From Liolophura sinensis (lineage: Eukaryota > Mollusca > Polyplacophora > Chitonida > Chitonidae), in NCBI RefSeq assembly GCF_032854445.1, contig NC_088295.1:32272510-32336509 (forward strand): 64,000 nucleotides of DNA, in the 5' to 3' direction. This document shows, one piece after another, positions 36,701 through 48,907 of this stretch. The notes under the pieces were generated by a model. It ran no database searches. It was not told the DNA's origin and saw only the letters and a list, made by a program, of their open reading frames with translations. Every line of letters starts with the position of its first letter. Position 1 is the first letter of the stretch. The position numbers and the translations under genes are program-made.

Positions 36701-38464
36701 TGTAAGAGTTTCTTGTGAAATTTGTTAATTAACAATTGGGTTTTAAAAAATAATTTAAGTGTTGGCAAGTATCATTTTAAGGCCTTTACAAGCTTCTGGA
36801 ATTGCATTTTGCAGTAATTCCTGAGTGGCCTGTATGGATGGTGTCCACTGAAGCAATTATGTTTAATTGATCTGTTTTATTCTTCTGTTTTGTGTTGTAG
36901 CTTCAGAGAAGACAAGATTTGGAAAAGAAAAAGAAGGCTAAGAAAATACAATGGATGAAAAATATGTAAGCATCTATTTTGTGGGGTTTGTTTTTCATGT
37001 TTTCTATTTACTTATTAATTATTTTTTTTACATAGGAATACACAGTCATTCACTAAAACAAACCTGTTTTTTCTTGTACTGGTTATATTAACTGTGCTTC
37101 ACTTACAAGCTCATAATGACTTGCACATTGGACATGCTGCCAGGTACAAAGACGGATTATTGAAGGCGAAATCTGAGGACAAGGAGACAATCCGGTTGAT
37201 AGAGGGTGCTGCAGCAGGGATGGTGGCCACTGTAGATCGGGAAGGATTTGACGCTCTGGAGGAATGGGAAGTGGACGAACTCCTGGACTGGACAACCAGT
37301 CTCAACTTTGAGGAGTAAGATATCACATACTTAACAACTTCATGTTCTTTTTTCAACTTTCCATCTTACCACACCTCATTCTTGTCTGATATGTTTTACA
37401 GCACATTGTTACCATTTTGGCTGATTCTAAACGTGTATTGAAAAAAAGAACTGTAGCTAGAATTTCAGGGATTTTGCACTTAATTAGACCTGTGTCACTG
37501 GAAATACAATGAAAGGAAAGTTTAATGCACATGTAATTGTTTTGGGAATAGATACCATTGTTGACATTTGTTTATACTTTACGTGTAAACCTAGATGTGG
37601 TGCAAATCGACAATTGCTGGCTATGAGGAGTTGTGCTCAGATGTAATGCTATAGCTCATAAACCACATGCACATGTGTAATTAAATAAGTTATTAAATGA
37701 GCTTGCTCATTGTCAAAAATTTGTGCATCACCAGTGGGAAAGTTGGTCAGTTTCTTGCCAACTGCCAGAGGTTTTCTTCTCCAATGAGACTGACTGCTGC
37801 CACTTAAGTGAAATACATGTACATTTTTGAGTGCTGCATTTAACACTTAATCAGTCGTAACCTTAAAGGTTGTAGTATAATTTTGGGTAACTCATTTATG
37901 TTATATGTCCTTCAGAAGCCCTTTATGTATTGGATTATTATTTATCTTGTGCATAATTATTTCCCTTTTATAGATATATGACATCGTGGAAGGAGATTGC
38001 GACAAGTGCAAATTCTGAAAAACCTGTTGGTAAGATATACATTGTCATACGTGTATATGTCTCTTGAGGGTGCGCCTAGTAGAAAAATCCGTAGTTATGC
38101 ACCAATGATGCAGTTCACCACACTCATTCTGGCATGACTGTTTTTCTTCTTTTTCTTTTTGATGTTTCTCTGTATTCAATTTGTGACTTGAATTCATGTA
38201 TTTCTTTGAACGTTAGTGAATTGTATGTATGTGTACCTGTTTTTATCTTAACCTGAAGAAAATTGAAAATAAAATTTTGAATATCTGACAGTCCATGAAC
38301 TTGTTTTTCTTGCAGAAGATCGCCTGAAGGTGTCCTCAAACAACGCTGATCCCTTTGAGCTGACGTTATCTGTGGAACCTTCGGCCCATTTCTCCCCTAG
38401 ACAGTCTGCGCGAGAAAACACGCCCGCCTCTTTGAGTGAACACATATTACAGATGCAAACATGA
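30773..38464 (+). CDS. C11orf65 (MFI): MFI / C11orf65-like protein with IQ motifs
   Basis: Human MFI binds MFF, hinders DRP1 recruitment and so inhibits mitochondrial fission. Fourteen exons give 502 residues: 30773-30833, 30939-30991, 31701-31754, 32020-32108, 32325-32421, 32837-32934, 33491-33674, 34454-34600, 34883-35033, 36120-36253, 36901-36965, 37144-37314, 37974-38029 and 38316-38464. All junctions are GT-AG and frames join. Exon 3 uses the second of two AGs in CAGAG, because only that keeps the frame. Strong matches to human are GEPSLMLRCINPNEAKLLD, GVHVRFRLAG, PPNIYYKIFTHRPI, NNGWRQVSD, LQRRQDLEKKKKAKKIQWM, EWEVDELLDWT and SWKEIATS. One IQ motif lies near 76-86 (IQRVWRGYRSR), a second near 204-212 (IQRTWRRHI). 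The first 200 residues, with IQ1, have no counterpart in the human form I recall; the human C-terminus after the SWKEIATS motif is replaced by a short Ser-rich tail. Confidence 0.9.
31604..31628 (+). repeat. Short dispersed repeat, copy 2
   Basis: Near-identical to 28991-29016. It lies in intron 2 of the MFI-like gene and mimics the 3' end of an exon (ACAG|GTATTT), which could mislead gene prediction. Confidence 0.4.
33818..34039 (+). mobile_element. MITE copy 5
   Basis: Left end TATTGTAATTGTTCAACC, right end AGGTTGAGGAATTAGGGTA. The interior carries AAGGTGTTTATTCAAAGATA and GCACTGAAAGTTGCTCTTTC. About 222 bp, in intron 7 of the MFI-like gene. It is the best undisturbed copy for a consensus. 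Confidence 0.8.
35560..35618 (+). repeat. Short dispersed repeat, SINE-tail-like (second family)
   Basis: GGCTGAAGTACTGCCAATGT followed by an AATCATTCATTC tail. Sister of 13270-13332. It lies just upstream of a full-length SINE of the main family. Confidence 0.55.
35637..35917 (-). mobile_element. Full-length tRNA-derived SINE with 12-bp target-site duplication
   Basis: Minus-strand copy with the tRNA-like head (CCTCCGTGGCTCAGTTGG read on the minus strand), the conserved centre, and a (TTTA)n tail on the plus strand at its left. The duplication CAACCTATAATA is exact at 35625-35636 and 35918-35929. It lies in intron 9 of the MFI-like gene. Confidence 0.93.
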
Positions 38465-39084
38465 ATCATAATGTTTTATGTTCCTTCTGGTTTGAATCTC
38501 TCATTTTTCTCTGTTATTCATCCTGTGGTAATGGCTGGGATAGAGGAGAAGAGTGAATCAAGAAGGTCCTGACCAGACTCTATTGACTGACTACACAGTT
38601 ATCGCCCATGATTGTGACTTGTGCATTATCTCCCTTGACTTGACTTGACTTGACTTCCATACCTACAAACCCGCATACTCCTCGCAGGGCATGCGTTATG
38701 CCAACTTTACACCACTGCTACGATTGGCAAATTTTGTACAGAAAGCATAGGTAACAGCAAAGTCATTGGAGATGAGACAGGAAGCTATGTCAGAAGAAAT
38801 ATTATCCCTGTCTCAACCTTTATACATTTGCATTTCCATTTATCCAAAGTGAAACATTTTCTTGGATGAATGTTGAACACAGATCAGTGGGAACACGTAA
38901 AAACCATTAGTGGTCAGGTTGAGCTGAAACAAGCCGGTTGCATGGCGCTGGCAGTGATGTAAAGCAAACAGGCCATGCACTATACAGGAGTATGACAGGC
39001 CCATCCAGTAATGTTAAACAACAGGGTTTGTTATCGGCCTATGTTATTCATCCGACATTGATGCTTGCAAGTATTGTATTTTGA

Positions 39085-39090
39085 AATAAA
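39085..39090 (+). terminator. Candidate poly(A) signal for the MFI-like gene
   Basis: AATAAA about 620 bp after the stop codon, followed by GTGTGTTGCC and T-rich sequence. A second hexamer is at 39270-39275. Confidence 0.5.
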
Positions 39091-42000
39091 GTATAAGTGT
39101 GTTGCCATGCAGTAATTTATATTATTTTGTTGTCTTATATAAGGATATGAAGTTTTTGAACTGTTAACATAAATTAAGTTGTGTACATAGAGCCTACAAT
39201 CATCAGACGGAATATAATCTACCGTAATAGTTGTTTTCAATAGCATCTGTTACATATATTTAAAATGTAAATAAAACAAAATTTAGATGTAATATTTGAC
39301 TATAGCCTGGTCGTATTTTTGTAGGCTTCATTTTGTACTGACATAAATGATGACTGATTGAAAGTACAATATTTACATCCATTAGCCTTCAAACTCCTCA
39401 GTTCTGTTTGAATCTTTGCCTTGACAGATTGGCTATAGCAATACATGTGGCTTCCCACCAAAAGGTTAGTCAGGTGATCCAGTACTGGCTTAAAAACAGT
39501 ATACAGAAAGCAGCCAAACCAAGCATTCAGGTTAATTTATTAGTATCAGTACTAATATATCGTGGTTAAAGTATCAGCTTTGGTCCAAGCCGCGAAGCCT
39601 ATTGTAGAACACAGGTTAAGCCTGGTATTAGTCTGTGTGAAAGAAACATCACTTCACAGGTGTATTTTTAATAGGGAGGGTCATAAGGTTATGCCGTCCG
39701 AGATGCTTCAAAGCTGGATAGCATGTATGATAAACGTCGTGAGATGTACTTTTGAATCGAAACTTTTAGGGCATTTTCCGTTTGTGGAAAGGTGCTAGAA
39801 CTCAAGGCCATTTCTGTAAGCCTGCACCAAAGTTTTCATTTAAAGTGACCTCCCATTAAGTTTCGTACCCCAATATTCTGTTCATTAGCAAACATTAGAC
39901 ACTTTATGTCGAAATCTCTTCTTTTATTTATTAAGGGTATACCAGTATGTCACATTCACAAAACTTGGTAATTTATGGAAGCTGTCGGAGTATTCCATGT
40001 ACCATCTATTACCAAGACAGATATGTTGGGACGTATATGACACGCTCTTAGTACATTTCTGTGGTTTCCCTTTACCGGCCCTTAAGACATTTTGACAAAA
40101 TTATACGTCCGGGGTCAGGCATGATATACATCTGCTGCTACCATTCCAGGGCCAGGTGACGTAGAAGAAACTCCACTGCACAGTATTAATCCCATGCAGT
40201 CGCATTGCATTTGCAAAGCAGGTTTAAATAACACTTTCATGTGGACTAAAGTTTATCCCTGGCTTAACAACACAAAGCTTCAATAATGCCATTCTTGGAC
40301 AGGGATTTTTTTTAGCTTCTCCTGGTTTCGTCGTTTGCGGCTTAATAAGCGGTCAACGGTTTTCTCTCGTGCAGTCATACATGAGGTACTTCGAAGACTG
40401 CAAACCGCCCACTAATATAACCATTGTCACTTGTCGTGAGAGAATTCGCAAGTAAATCGCAGAAAGTCTGTGGTGTATTCCTGGAACTCCCGTCTCCTCC
40501 ACCTAGACTGACCGCCATTGTTTATATATGAATGGAGTTCTGCGTTTGATTTGACCAAATTAAATAAATCGAATAACTTTTGCGCAACTGATGTGATCTG
40601 GTGTCTACAATCAAGCGTTGTTCAATAGACCTAGAGCCATCTCCCAAGTGGTGAACTTTGTATTGCAAAACATGTGGATCTTATAAAAAATCTTTCGAGG
40701 GTTGGGGGGGGGGGGGGTCGATGTGGTCTCATCTCTCTGATCACCAAGGGAAATAGCCGATCTTACAGATTGTCGGATATTAAACGGTAACATAATCTTG
40801 CGTGCTGGATAAATGTCTCGGGACCAGGTTATTTTGGCGCAGGATATGGTTTTCAGTGGTATGAGGTACGTGGCTCCCAATCGCTGTTGCAACGGCTTGG
40901 TCGGAACGTTTTTGGACAGAGATTACCTCGCTCCCAGGCATGGTTCGAGGGGACTGGGCGAAACTATACGCTGTCTGTGGCGCTCTTCTGGCCGTTTGCA
41001 CATTGTCATGCTCTCGTTGAAAACCATTTACTCTCCTTCGGTATACAGCAAGTCTGTATACAAGTCGGAAAGCATCGTGTCAAAGGTCAGTGGTTTCAGT
41101 TTACCACGAGTATTCCTGTTTTATCTTACCCATAAACTCACCGGTGGTAAGTTGACTGGCGTAAAACAACAAATAAACAGGTATAATTCATGTGTAAGCG
41201 AAGCTGAGACCAGAACAGGCATGCATTGAAACGTTTGTACCGTTACACATAGACTGAAAAGTATTTTGGGCAGAAAATCTTTGTACGAGTGAAGCACGCG
41301 TAGATACACCTAATTGTACATAAAACATCGTTTACCCTTTATTTTGTTGTCTGTTAATTTAGGATTAGAATACACCTGGTAAATTTGCTTCACAAGTTAA
41401 TGTAGATTTCAAAATTAACCTTTACACGTAACCAATGTAAAAACACATTGGCTTGCGCTAATATAGCCTAATATAGGCCTATTAGCTGTTCAGCAACATA
41501 GCATACGAGCACCTGCCATCCTATAGGTTTTTTTTACACAACTGCCACTCCTGTCCATCATTGAAAAACGAGAAAAGAGATTTTAACTCCCCAAAACTCA
41601 GACGAGGGGATAAACCCTTAATTGTCTTGTCTTTTTTAATTCACAGTTTAGTTGAGCTACTAAAAACGTAAGCATTTTGGGGTAACAGAGAAAAAGTTGT
41701 TCTTACGCAGATAGGAAACGACTTGTTTGGGTTGAAAATGTTCCCTTCCTGCTTTACTCTATAGTCTTTTATATAGGCCAAGGGGCTGTATAAACAACAT
41801 ACACTGTTTCACACCTTCATGGTGGTTACATCCAGACAACAGTTGCAGTAAAATTACGGATAAGGTATATTTGACCAGACTGGTAACAAGCCATGGCTGT
41901 CTTTTTTTCTACGAAAGTTTTCCTTTAAAAAGTCTTTTTGTCTGTCTACCCGATAAATTATGCCGCATATATGTACTATAGTCCATCCCTTGTACCGCTC

Positions 42001-42180
42001 GTGAGGCTGTTGTATTAAGTTAGGAGGTTTGTTAGGCCGATGAGTGAATTGCGGTAGCATTTTTCTAGGCTTTAGTCGATCAGCTTAATTCCTCCATACA
42101 TAAACCTGATTGTTGAATATATAGTGATATTATTGACTGAGGCTTTTAAAGCATTTAAAGTATTTTCTTAATTATTACAC

Positions 42181-42256
42181 CCATAATGCTGGCCGCCGTC
42201 GTATAAGTGAAATATTCTTGAGTATGGCGTAAAACACCAATCAAATAAATAAATAA
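42181..42256 (+). repeat. SINE 3' end fragment
   Basis: Near-consensus last 75 bp of the main SINE family (ATAATGCTGGCCGCCGTCGT, GTAAAACACCAATCAAATAA, then AATA repeats). The head and centre are absent. Confidence 0.9.
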
Positions 42257-42727
42257 TTATTACACAGGCTCAGTAAATGGAACACATGCAGGCCCACATT
42301 TGATTTTAGTATTTTATATAGTGAACGACGGTTTGTCGATTGATGATGAAGTGAATATTATTGCCGACTGAGTACTTATTTGGCCAATTAACCAATGCAC
42401 AGCCGGCTATTACGTTCGTGACATACTAGTACATTTATGAACAGATGCGTGGTGTATTTACTTTTCATCGCACGTGGTTATAGCAATACGCCGCTAGAGT
42501 AATCATGTGACACCCTGGCCACTAATCTCCCCGCTGAATATTAACGGAAACGATTGAGCTGGACACGTAGCTGAAGTGAAAGGCGGTTCTGTGTTTGAGG
42601 AACAGAGATCTAGAGTTGGGGCGGGTCCCTTTTTTTAAATATCTACGACCTACATGCGAGTGTCCTGTGTTATACAGTGGTGTGATCAAGTGGTAACACT
42701 GAGCGGTGAGGACAGTTGTAACGGCTG

Positions 42728-42773
42728 TATATATACTGAGTTGGTACAGTCTCTCGCATCAACAACTGCCAAG
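42728..42773 (+). promoter_or_regulatory. Candidate TATA promoter and non-coding first exon of transgelin-like gene A
   Basis: TATATATA at 42728-42735 is followed about 40 bp on by a consensus donor, CCAAG|GTAAGTG (exon end 42773). A transcript starting about 30 bp after the TATA would have a very short 5' UTR exon joined to the acceptor TTACAG at 45645, directly before the ATG of gene A. The pairing is inferred. Confidence 0.4.
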
Positions 42774-45645
42774 GTAAGTGAGTGAATCCAGCCTGTGTTT
42801 GGGAAATGTTGTAATAAACCGCATACCTGGGTATATAAGGTGTGTGTTGATACACTGAGTTGATGCCCATTTTAATGTAGAGCGATAGCCGGTTAACGTG
42901 CCGTTGACACATCACTGAATGCAGCACACATCACTGAACGCAGCACAGAGAGGAAAGCGCTTTAGTCAGTAGTAGGCCCGTATGTATGCGTATCTGGGCT
43001 ATACATTTATAGCTTGCTTCATGTAATGTGGCAGATAAATGATTGTCCTATGGTGGCCAGGCCAACAACAGTTATCCAGAACGGAACCATCATAACATGG
43101 GACATGGGATTGTCATCCAGCCAAGGGCGGCATTTGCCCAACCTTGTCACCACAGCTACACGTGTGGGCGTATAGGTGTGTGTGCCCTTAGTAACATATA
43201 AGGCTCCAACAAAGTACATGTAAACATACCGCATTGTGTACGAACCACAACCTTTTTGTAGACAAACCTAATCAAGGATGACTTCATCTGTGCATGTTGA
43301 CAGAGAAATTTAAGTTGTATTCATACATCGTGTTTCAAAAGTTCAAATCTTTGACCAGGCCTGGCTGTACCGCTTGATAGACATGGTTTAGAGTAGTTAA
43401 TAAACTTGCTCAACTATTTGATATGCATTGGCCTACTGTGACAGAACAGTGAGGAAGTCTGCATGCCGATGTAGGTCACACTAACCCTGACTGTGTATAA
43501 ATATAGATGTCACAGAGGAAGAGATCGATCGATCGGTCAACCATCTTTGTGAGGACTTGAGGTCATGACCTCGGCCAGCCTCACCCAGTGCCCTGTACAA
43601 TCCTATGTGGGCGTATAGGCATGCGGTAAGGGGCCCTATGGCTTGAATAAACCGATACATCTTTTAACTTAAATGCGCATGATGTGTAAGTCTTATATAC
43701 AAATACATAGCATTCTGTTAGGTTCACTGAATAAATAGGCTTCAAACAGAACAGACGCAAGAATGGTGTGTCTGTATGGCAGTTGACCCGCATATACGAT
43801 TCTCTGTTACGCTATTATGAAGAGTATTTAAAAAATCTCCAATTCCTAATAGTTGTTTTCAACAGATTATTACATGATATATGAATGTATATTTGAAACA
43901 CACGAATAAAACTACTATATATTTACCAGGGAAAGGTAGCTAACAACCTAACCTGACATTTATTTCCAAATAACAATATTCTGTTTTTTATTCTGTAAAA
44001 TGCATGTCTTAAAAAGGATCTGGTATGGTTTTTCCCAAATAATGGGTGTAATAATGATAATATGCTAAATAATAGTTCGGTATTTATGTTACAGATCGTC
44101 GATATGACTAAAATGAAAGCAAACCACTTTACATTCTCAAACTGGCAGGAAATGAGATTAAATTACATGTGTGAATTGTTCATGTTGTTTCGTATAATTT
44201 ATGCTTAATTCATATACAACAACACTGTATAAGGCTACAAGATTCAGCTTCCTACCACGCATGTTATGTAGGCCATCGAGCCAGTCCACGCAATGCATAT
44301 AGACTACCACTGAAATACAAGTCAGGCGCGATTGGCAAACGATATAACAAACGAATTGGGAAAGGTTAAAAGATATACTGGTGTCACGAAACTCTATCTG
44401 GTTGCATATTGTGAACTTATGTTCTAACACTAAAACATGTAACCTAGTTTGGTTTTAGTTTGAACTGGTTATTGCTGCAGGCATATATCATTTGGAACAT
44501 TTTGTTGTTGTTGACCATTCCAAATACTGAATGGGAGAAACGTGTAAAACGTTTCGCTTCCACAGAATTTTTTATAGTAAAGCCTTGTAATTTACACTCA
44601 TTCATAGCCGATTCAGATGTCGTGAAAATATTTGATCCCATATGATATGTATTGTACAGGCTTAGATTTTCACTTGGACGTTAGGAATTTGCCTAGGTCT
44701 CAATTGCATACTTACATTTAGAGCACCAGGCTCACGTCTTGCAGCTCCGTCCGTGTTTTTGTTTTTTTGTTTTTTTTAATGAAAACAGTATTTTACATTC
44801 GCCGTGATTAATTTGTTTTAAACGGTGTGCTCGGAGTAAACCACCAATACTTATAAGTTATGCTGACGAACTTTTCACGACATGTTTTGTCATGGAAGGG
44901 AAGTCGTCGCCACCGACTGCTTATTGCCCCTAGGCCTCAGGAGCAATTGGTGCAGGGAATCTTAAAACTTCCGTGTCTAAGAATCGTATTGCATTGGACC
45001 CACAAGATGAGCTATATGAGTGAGTATAGAGGATATGTATCATGTACGTGATCATAAACCGAGGAACGCAAGGGTTGCTCTTCACGGACACCACCCGCTT
45101 TGTACCTGCTTCGATAAAAATTTACCGATTTCACTAAAACTTTTGTAATGTTGCTCATTAATAATTAAGTTTTCTCTCGGTAGGAAATACATGGCGGATT
45201 TAACAACATTTTGTGCCAGAATCACATGTTTTATACACAGTGTTGCCCGCCACAGTTGAAAGCTCCACTGGCGAGGCACAAAAAACGCCCACATGGTGTG
45301 AGCAAAGTGGAAATCTTTCTTCCCTTGTAGCTATTCTCAGTTAAGGATGCATAGCCCATATAGACAGGTATGTGACACATTTGATATAACATCTCGCGTG
45401 ACCAAGCGATTGAAAGAAAGTCATTTTAACCACTAGGTCACGATTGCTTCTCCAGTATCTTGTAGAACATTCAAGGTACCATTTATCGTAAGCAGTATGT
45501 GGCTTTGTGTAAGAGAAGAAATAGTACACAGTGTTACAAGCGGCTTGTATGTGCTTGTGTTTCATACTCAGAACTATAATAAATAGCCCTAAGTTTATAT
45601 GTTTACGCTAGTTAAACATTGTTTTTACGGCACCATCTGTTACAG

Positions 45646-47303
45646 ATGAGTTTCGACACGGCCCTGGCTAAGCAGTGTCTAGAGTGGATACAGGAAGTGA
45701 CGGGGGACACCAGTTTTGACACCAGCGGAGAGAGGAGTAATTTCCAAAGTGTCCTTCAGAATGGTGTGGTTTTGTGCAAGTAGGTTCACAGTAAACGCCA
45801 ACTTTAATTGGTATGTTTTTCTGTGAAGTCTGACCTAAACTATAAACAATTAAAACGAGAAGGCTAATGCCCATCAAAACGTATGCCTTGTGGTCGAATC
45901 CCACGTGAACGTGGATATCCAGGTGATTGTTCAGACTAGCACTGGTGCGTTTTTACACCATACTGCTGAAAGGCAATTAATCTCCAACGAAATATATTTA
46001 TTTTATTTATTTATTTGATGTTTTACGACGTACTCAAGAATATTTCACTTATACGACGGCGGCCAGCATTATGGTGGGAGGAAACCGGGCACAGCCCCGG
46101 GGAAACCCACGACCATCCGCAGGTTGCTGGCAGACCTTCCCACTTACGGCCGGAGAGGAAACCTACATGAGCTGGACTTGAACTCACAGGGACGACATTG
46201 GTGAGAGACTCCTGGGTCATTTCGCTGTGCTAGCGAGCTAACTAACTGGGCCACGGAGGCGCATCCAACGAAAAATAAGGAAAAAAGTTAAATGTACATA
46301 CGTTATCACAACATTGATTTATTTTGAAGATTTGTTATCAGGTGTTGTATCATCTCAATATGTTGCGGGTTAATTTGAGCTGCCATCAGTGGAGATTAGC
46401 TTTCACCAATGAAGCGTTCTATATATTCCCTTACAAGATGGAAAAGTCGATTTTTAACACCGCGGTGTTAATTTGAATTACGGAGTGCTTTTTATTTGAA
46501 CCAGTAACAAAAATTTCTCTTTTCATCTTAAAACTTCGCTAAATTCGGTTATATTTGTGTCTTATTGTCATATTTTCCAGGTTTTACGGTTTTATTTTCT
46601 TTACAGGTTAATGAACAGCTTAAAACCCGGCTCTATACCAGAGAAGAAGTACAGCAAGCCTCCAAAGATGGCATTTCAACAAATGGAACTGATCGGAGAG
46701 TTTCTGGGCAAAGTCCCTGAATATGGAATCCCAGACCAGGAAAAGTTCCAAACTGTCGATCTGTATGAGGGCAAAAATTTGAAAGCTGTGCTTATCTGTT
46801 TTCAGTCCATGGCTAGAAAGGTGCGTATTAATATAATGGCTGATCCCACCTGTTCGTTGAAAATAGGATCTGAAAGTTACCTGCATTTCAGTGGACAAAG
46901 TGAAATATAGTATTGTACATGTATACACGTATGCATTACAGTTTAAGTCCGGTTCGGTGCTTGCTTTACGCAGTGGAAGCCTCGAAGATTGAGGCAGGCT
47001 GTCTGATGTGTTTACGTTAACAGATTGTTCCGTGTTTATTCAGCCTTTGTAATTTGCTTTTCTACTTGGATTTTACCGCACTTTGACATCAGGGCATCTT
47101 ATTGGTACCTTGTTTCATTTTTAAAATTGGTGTCCCAAACGCTGAAACACCTCCTGATGAAACTCGTATACATGTATACGTGTGCGAGGATAGGATACAA
47201 AGAATACATGGTTAACGTTTTTGTATACAGGTGTCGTAATCTCCAAACTGAAACTGTTTTTATCTTTCAGGCAAAGAGCGAAGGAAAGCCTGGATTTCTT
47301 TGA
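45646..47303 (+). CDS. Transgelin/myophilin-like protein A, CH domain only
   Basis: Exons 45646-45779, 46607-46820 and 47271-47303 join in frame to 126 residues: a single calponin-homology domain of the actin-associated transgelin/calponin family. Shared with gene B are AKQCLEWI, FDTSG, NGVVLCKLMNSLKPGSIP, MAFQQMELI, FQTVDLYEGKNL and the ending AKSEGKPGF. Intron positions and phases in the CH domain equal those of gene B. Two oddities: the first coding exon starts exactly at an ATG after a TTACAG acceptor, without the short N-terminal peptide exon of genes B and C; and a stop follows GKPGFL, so the calponin repeat is lost. It may be a functional CH-only form or an early step in decay; the CH core has no internal stop. 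AATAAA follows at 47703-47708. Confidence 0.8.
45993..46263 (-). mobile_element. Full-length tRNA-derived SINE with 10-bp target-site duplication
   Basis: Minus-strand copy; the duplication TCCAACGAAA is exact at 45983-45992 and 46264-46273. The head, centre and AATAAA-type tail are all present. It lies in the first coding intron of gene A. Confidence 0.92.
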
Positions 47304-48907
47304 GGCGGGACCGAATTATATGGCCTGTGACCAGATGTCAATTGCGTTTGACTGCCTTATCTTTTTACCACTGTATGACCAAGCAGGTGACTGAAAATGA
47401 CTGAATAACACATAGGTTCTCTGTCATTGCCTTTATATATGTATGTGTGTAATGTATTTTCACGCCAAAAACATTTGGAACCACAGGGCTGTCGATGATA
47501 GTTGACTTTGTTTTTTGTTGAAAATGCTTATGTTTGTTCTAATGTAACCTTATAGAAACAACATATGTTACTTAAAAGTGAGTATAAAAATTAGCATTCA
47601 GAATCTTGAAAGTTGCCCAGCAAGTTGACTGGCTGTTAGATTCCAGTGTTATGGTTTTGCGAACTGAATCCGAGAGTGGATTCTCCTTACTGTTCCGTAT
47701 GTAATAAACAAATGAACAAGATAAAAGTTTTGTTGTTCACTGGCCGAGATTAGTTTAAGTTTTTTCTATTCCAAAAGCTCAGCTGTAGTGATTCAAACCT
47801 CAGCTAGATAGGATTTCTTATTTTTTCAATAGATTAATATTATTCTATAATAAACTAAAATATTTTTCCTGGTCAATGTGTTGATGTCGTCACATTATGA
47901 AATAATTGTCTTAGACCTCAAAGTCTTGTATGCGTGCAGTGTATACAAATATGTGCCTGTTCATGTACTTCCTAAGTAAACATACATAAGGTATGTTTAT
48001 TTGCAAAACTTTTATAGAACCTACTGGTATATATCATGTTGTGGCATTTTCTTATATTTGCTTTTTAGTATTTTGAAGTAGATATTGTTCCTCATGTTAT
48101 AATTTAAAAACCTCTTCTTCTGGAATAAATTCCTGTATGCATTGTTAATGTGTTGACTGTTGTTTTGATGTAACTGTGCTTATGGCTTGAAAGAAACATA
48201 GGAATAATACATAGGCAATTTATTAATTGGCTGGTCGATCTATAGATCGCTCCATGGATTGGTTGATATCTGTGTTAAACATGACACCCCGCAAATGATG
48301 ACAGGTTTGACACGTAGGATTTATGTGTTGTTATGCTCAAACCTTTTTGCTTGGGAGAAACTAGCAAGGCGTAATGGTGGCCGCACCGGAATCAAATACG
48401 TATGTTTTAATTTCTGTTATACATTTGATAAAATGTAACATACAAAAACACATTCTTAGCGCACCATATCATTTGACTGTGAAAATATCAGCCCTTTCAT
48501 ACAGAATTGAAACGTTCCGGCATCTTCCACATTGGACAAAATGCGTCAAAATGTACATGTTCATGTACACGTAACATTAAACATGTTTTCCAGTCCACCA
48601 CATGGCTCAGTAAACATTTTAATTTTTGAGCCTTTTTGCTCGGTTATCCAATGAAAACGACGCGATGGTATCACGTGGTTAGAGCCGCGGGGTCTGGAGG
48701 GAAGATGAAACCACAGCAACTGCATCAAGCGCGAGCTTTTGTTCCTCAGGTCTGAGCTATCAGTTTACGGTCACCATCAGGCGGGAAGGAAACAAGCGAG
48801 TGGGAGTTCACGTGTTGATCGCTGGTGGAATACGGGATAGGTACACGCAAATCCATTTTGTCAGTGGTCATCTGTTACAGTGTTGTTACTCACAGAGACA
48901 TTTAAGA
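47304..48907. other. 3' UTR of gene A and promoter region of gene B
   Basis: A likely poly(A) signal for gene A lies at 47703-47708. A CCAAT box (TTATCCAATGA) near 48641-48651 sits about 260 bp upstream of the gene B start. No TATA or CArG box was seen here. Confidence 0.45.

Larger units (their letters stand above)
38465..42700. other. Intergenic region between the MFI-like gene and the transgelin-like array
   Basis: It starts with the MFI 3' UTR; AATAAA occurs at 39085-39090 and 39270-39275, the first more likely. A (TTGAC)n run lies at 38633-38657, a G run at 40704-40717, and a SINE 3' end at 42181-42256. I found no supported exon. Confidence 0.6.

Noticed and set aside
40813-41229. 138-codon plus-strand open frame
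   Set aside because: No recognisable domain, no splice context, and long frames also overlap on the minus strand. Looks like a chance frame in a less AT-rich patch.
45006-45035. MSYMSEYRGY-like start peptide resembling gene B exon 1
   Set aside because: Only the first residues agree, the donor (GTATCA) is poor and the frame closes soon after. Not enough for a missing first exon of gene A.
47293-47394. Alternative-frame continuation after the gene A stop
   Set aside because: A 33-codon frame overlaps the stop in another phase but shows no calponin repeat or similarity to gene B exon 4. Taken as 3' UTR.
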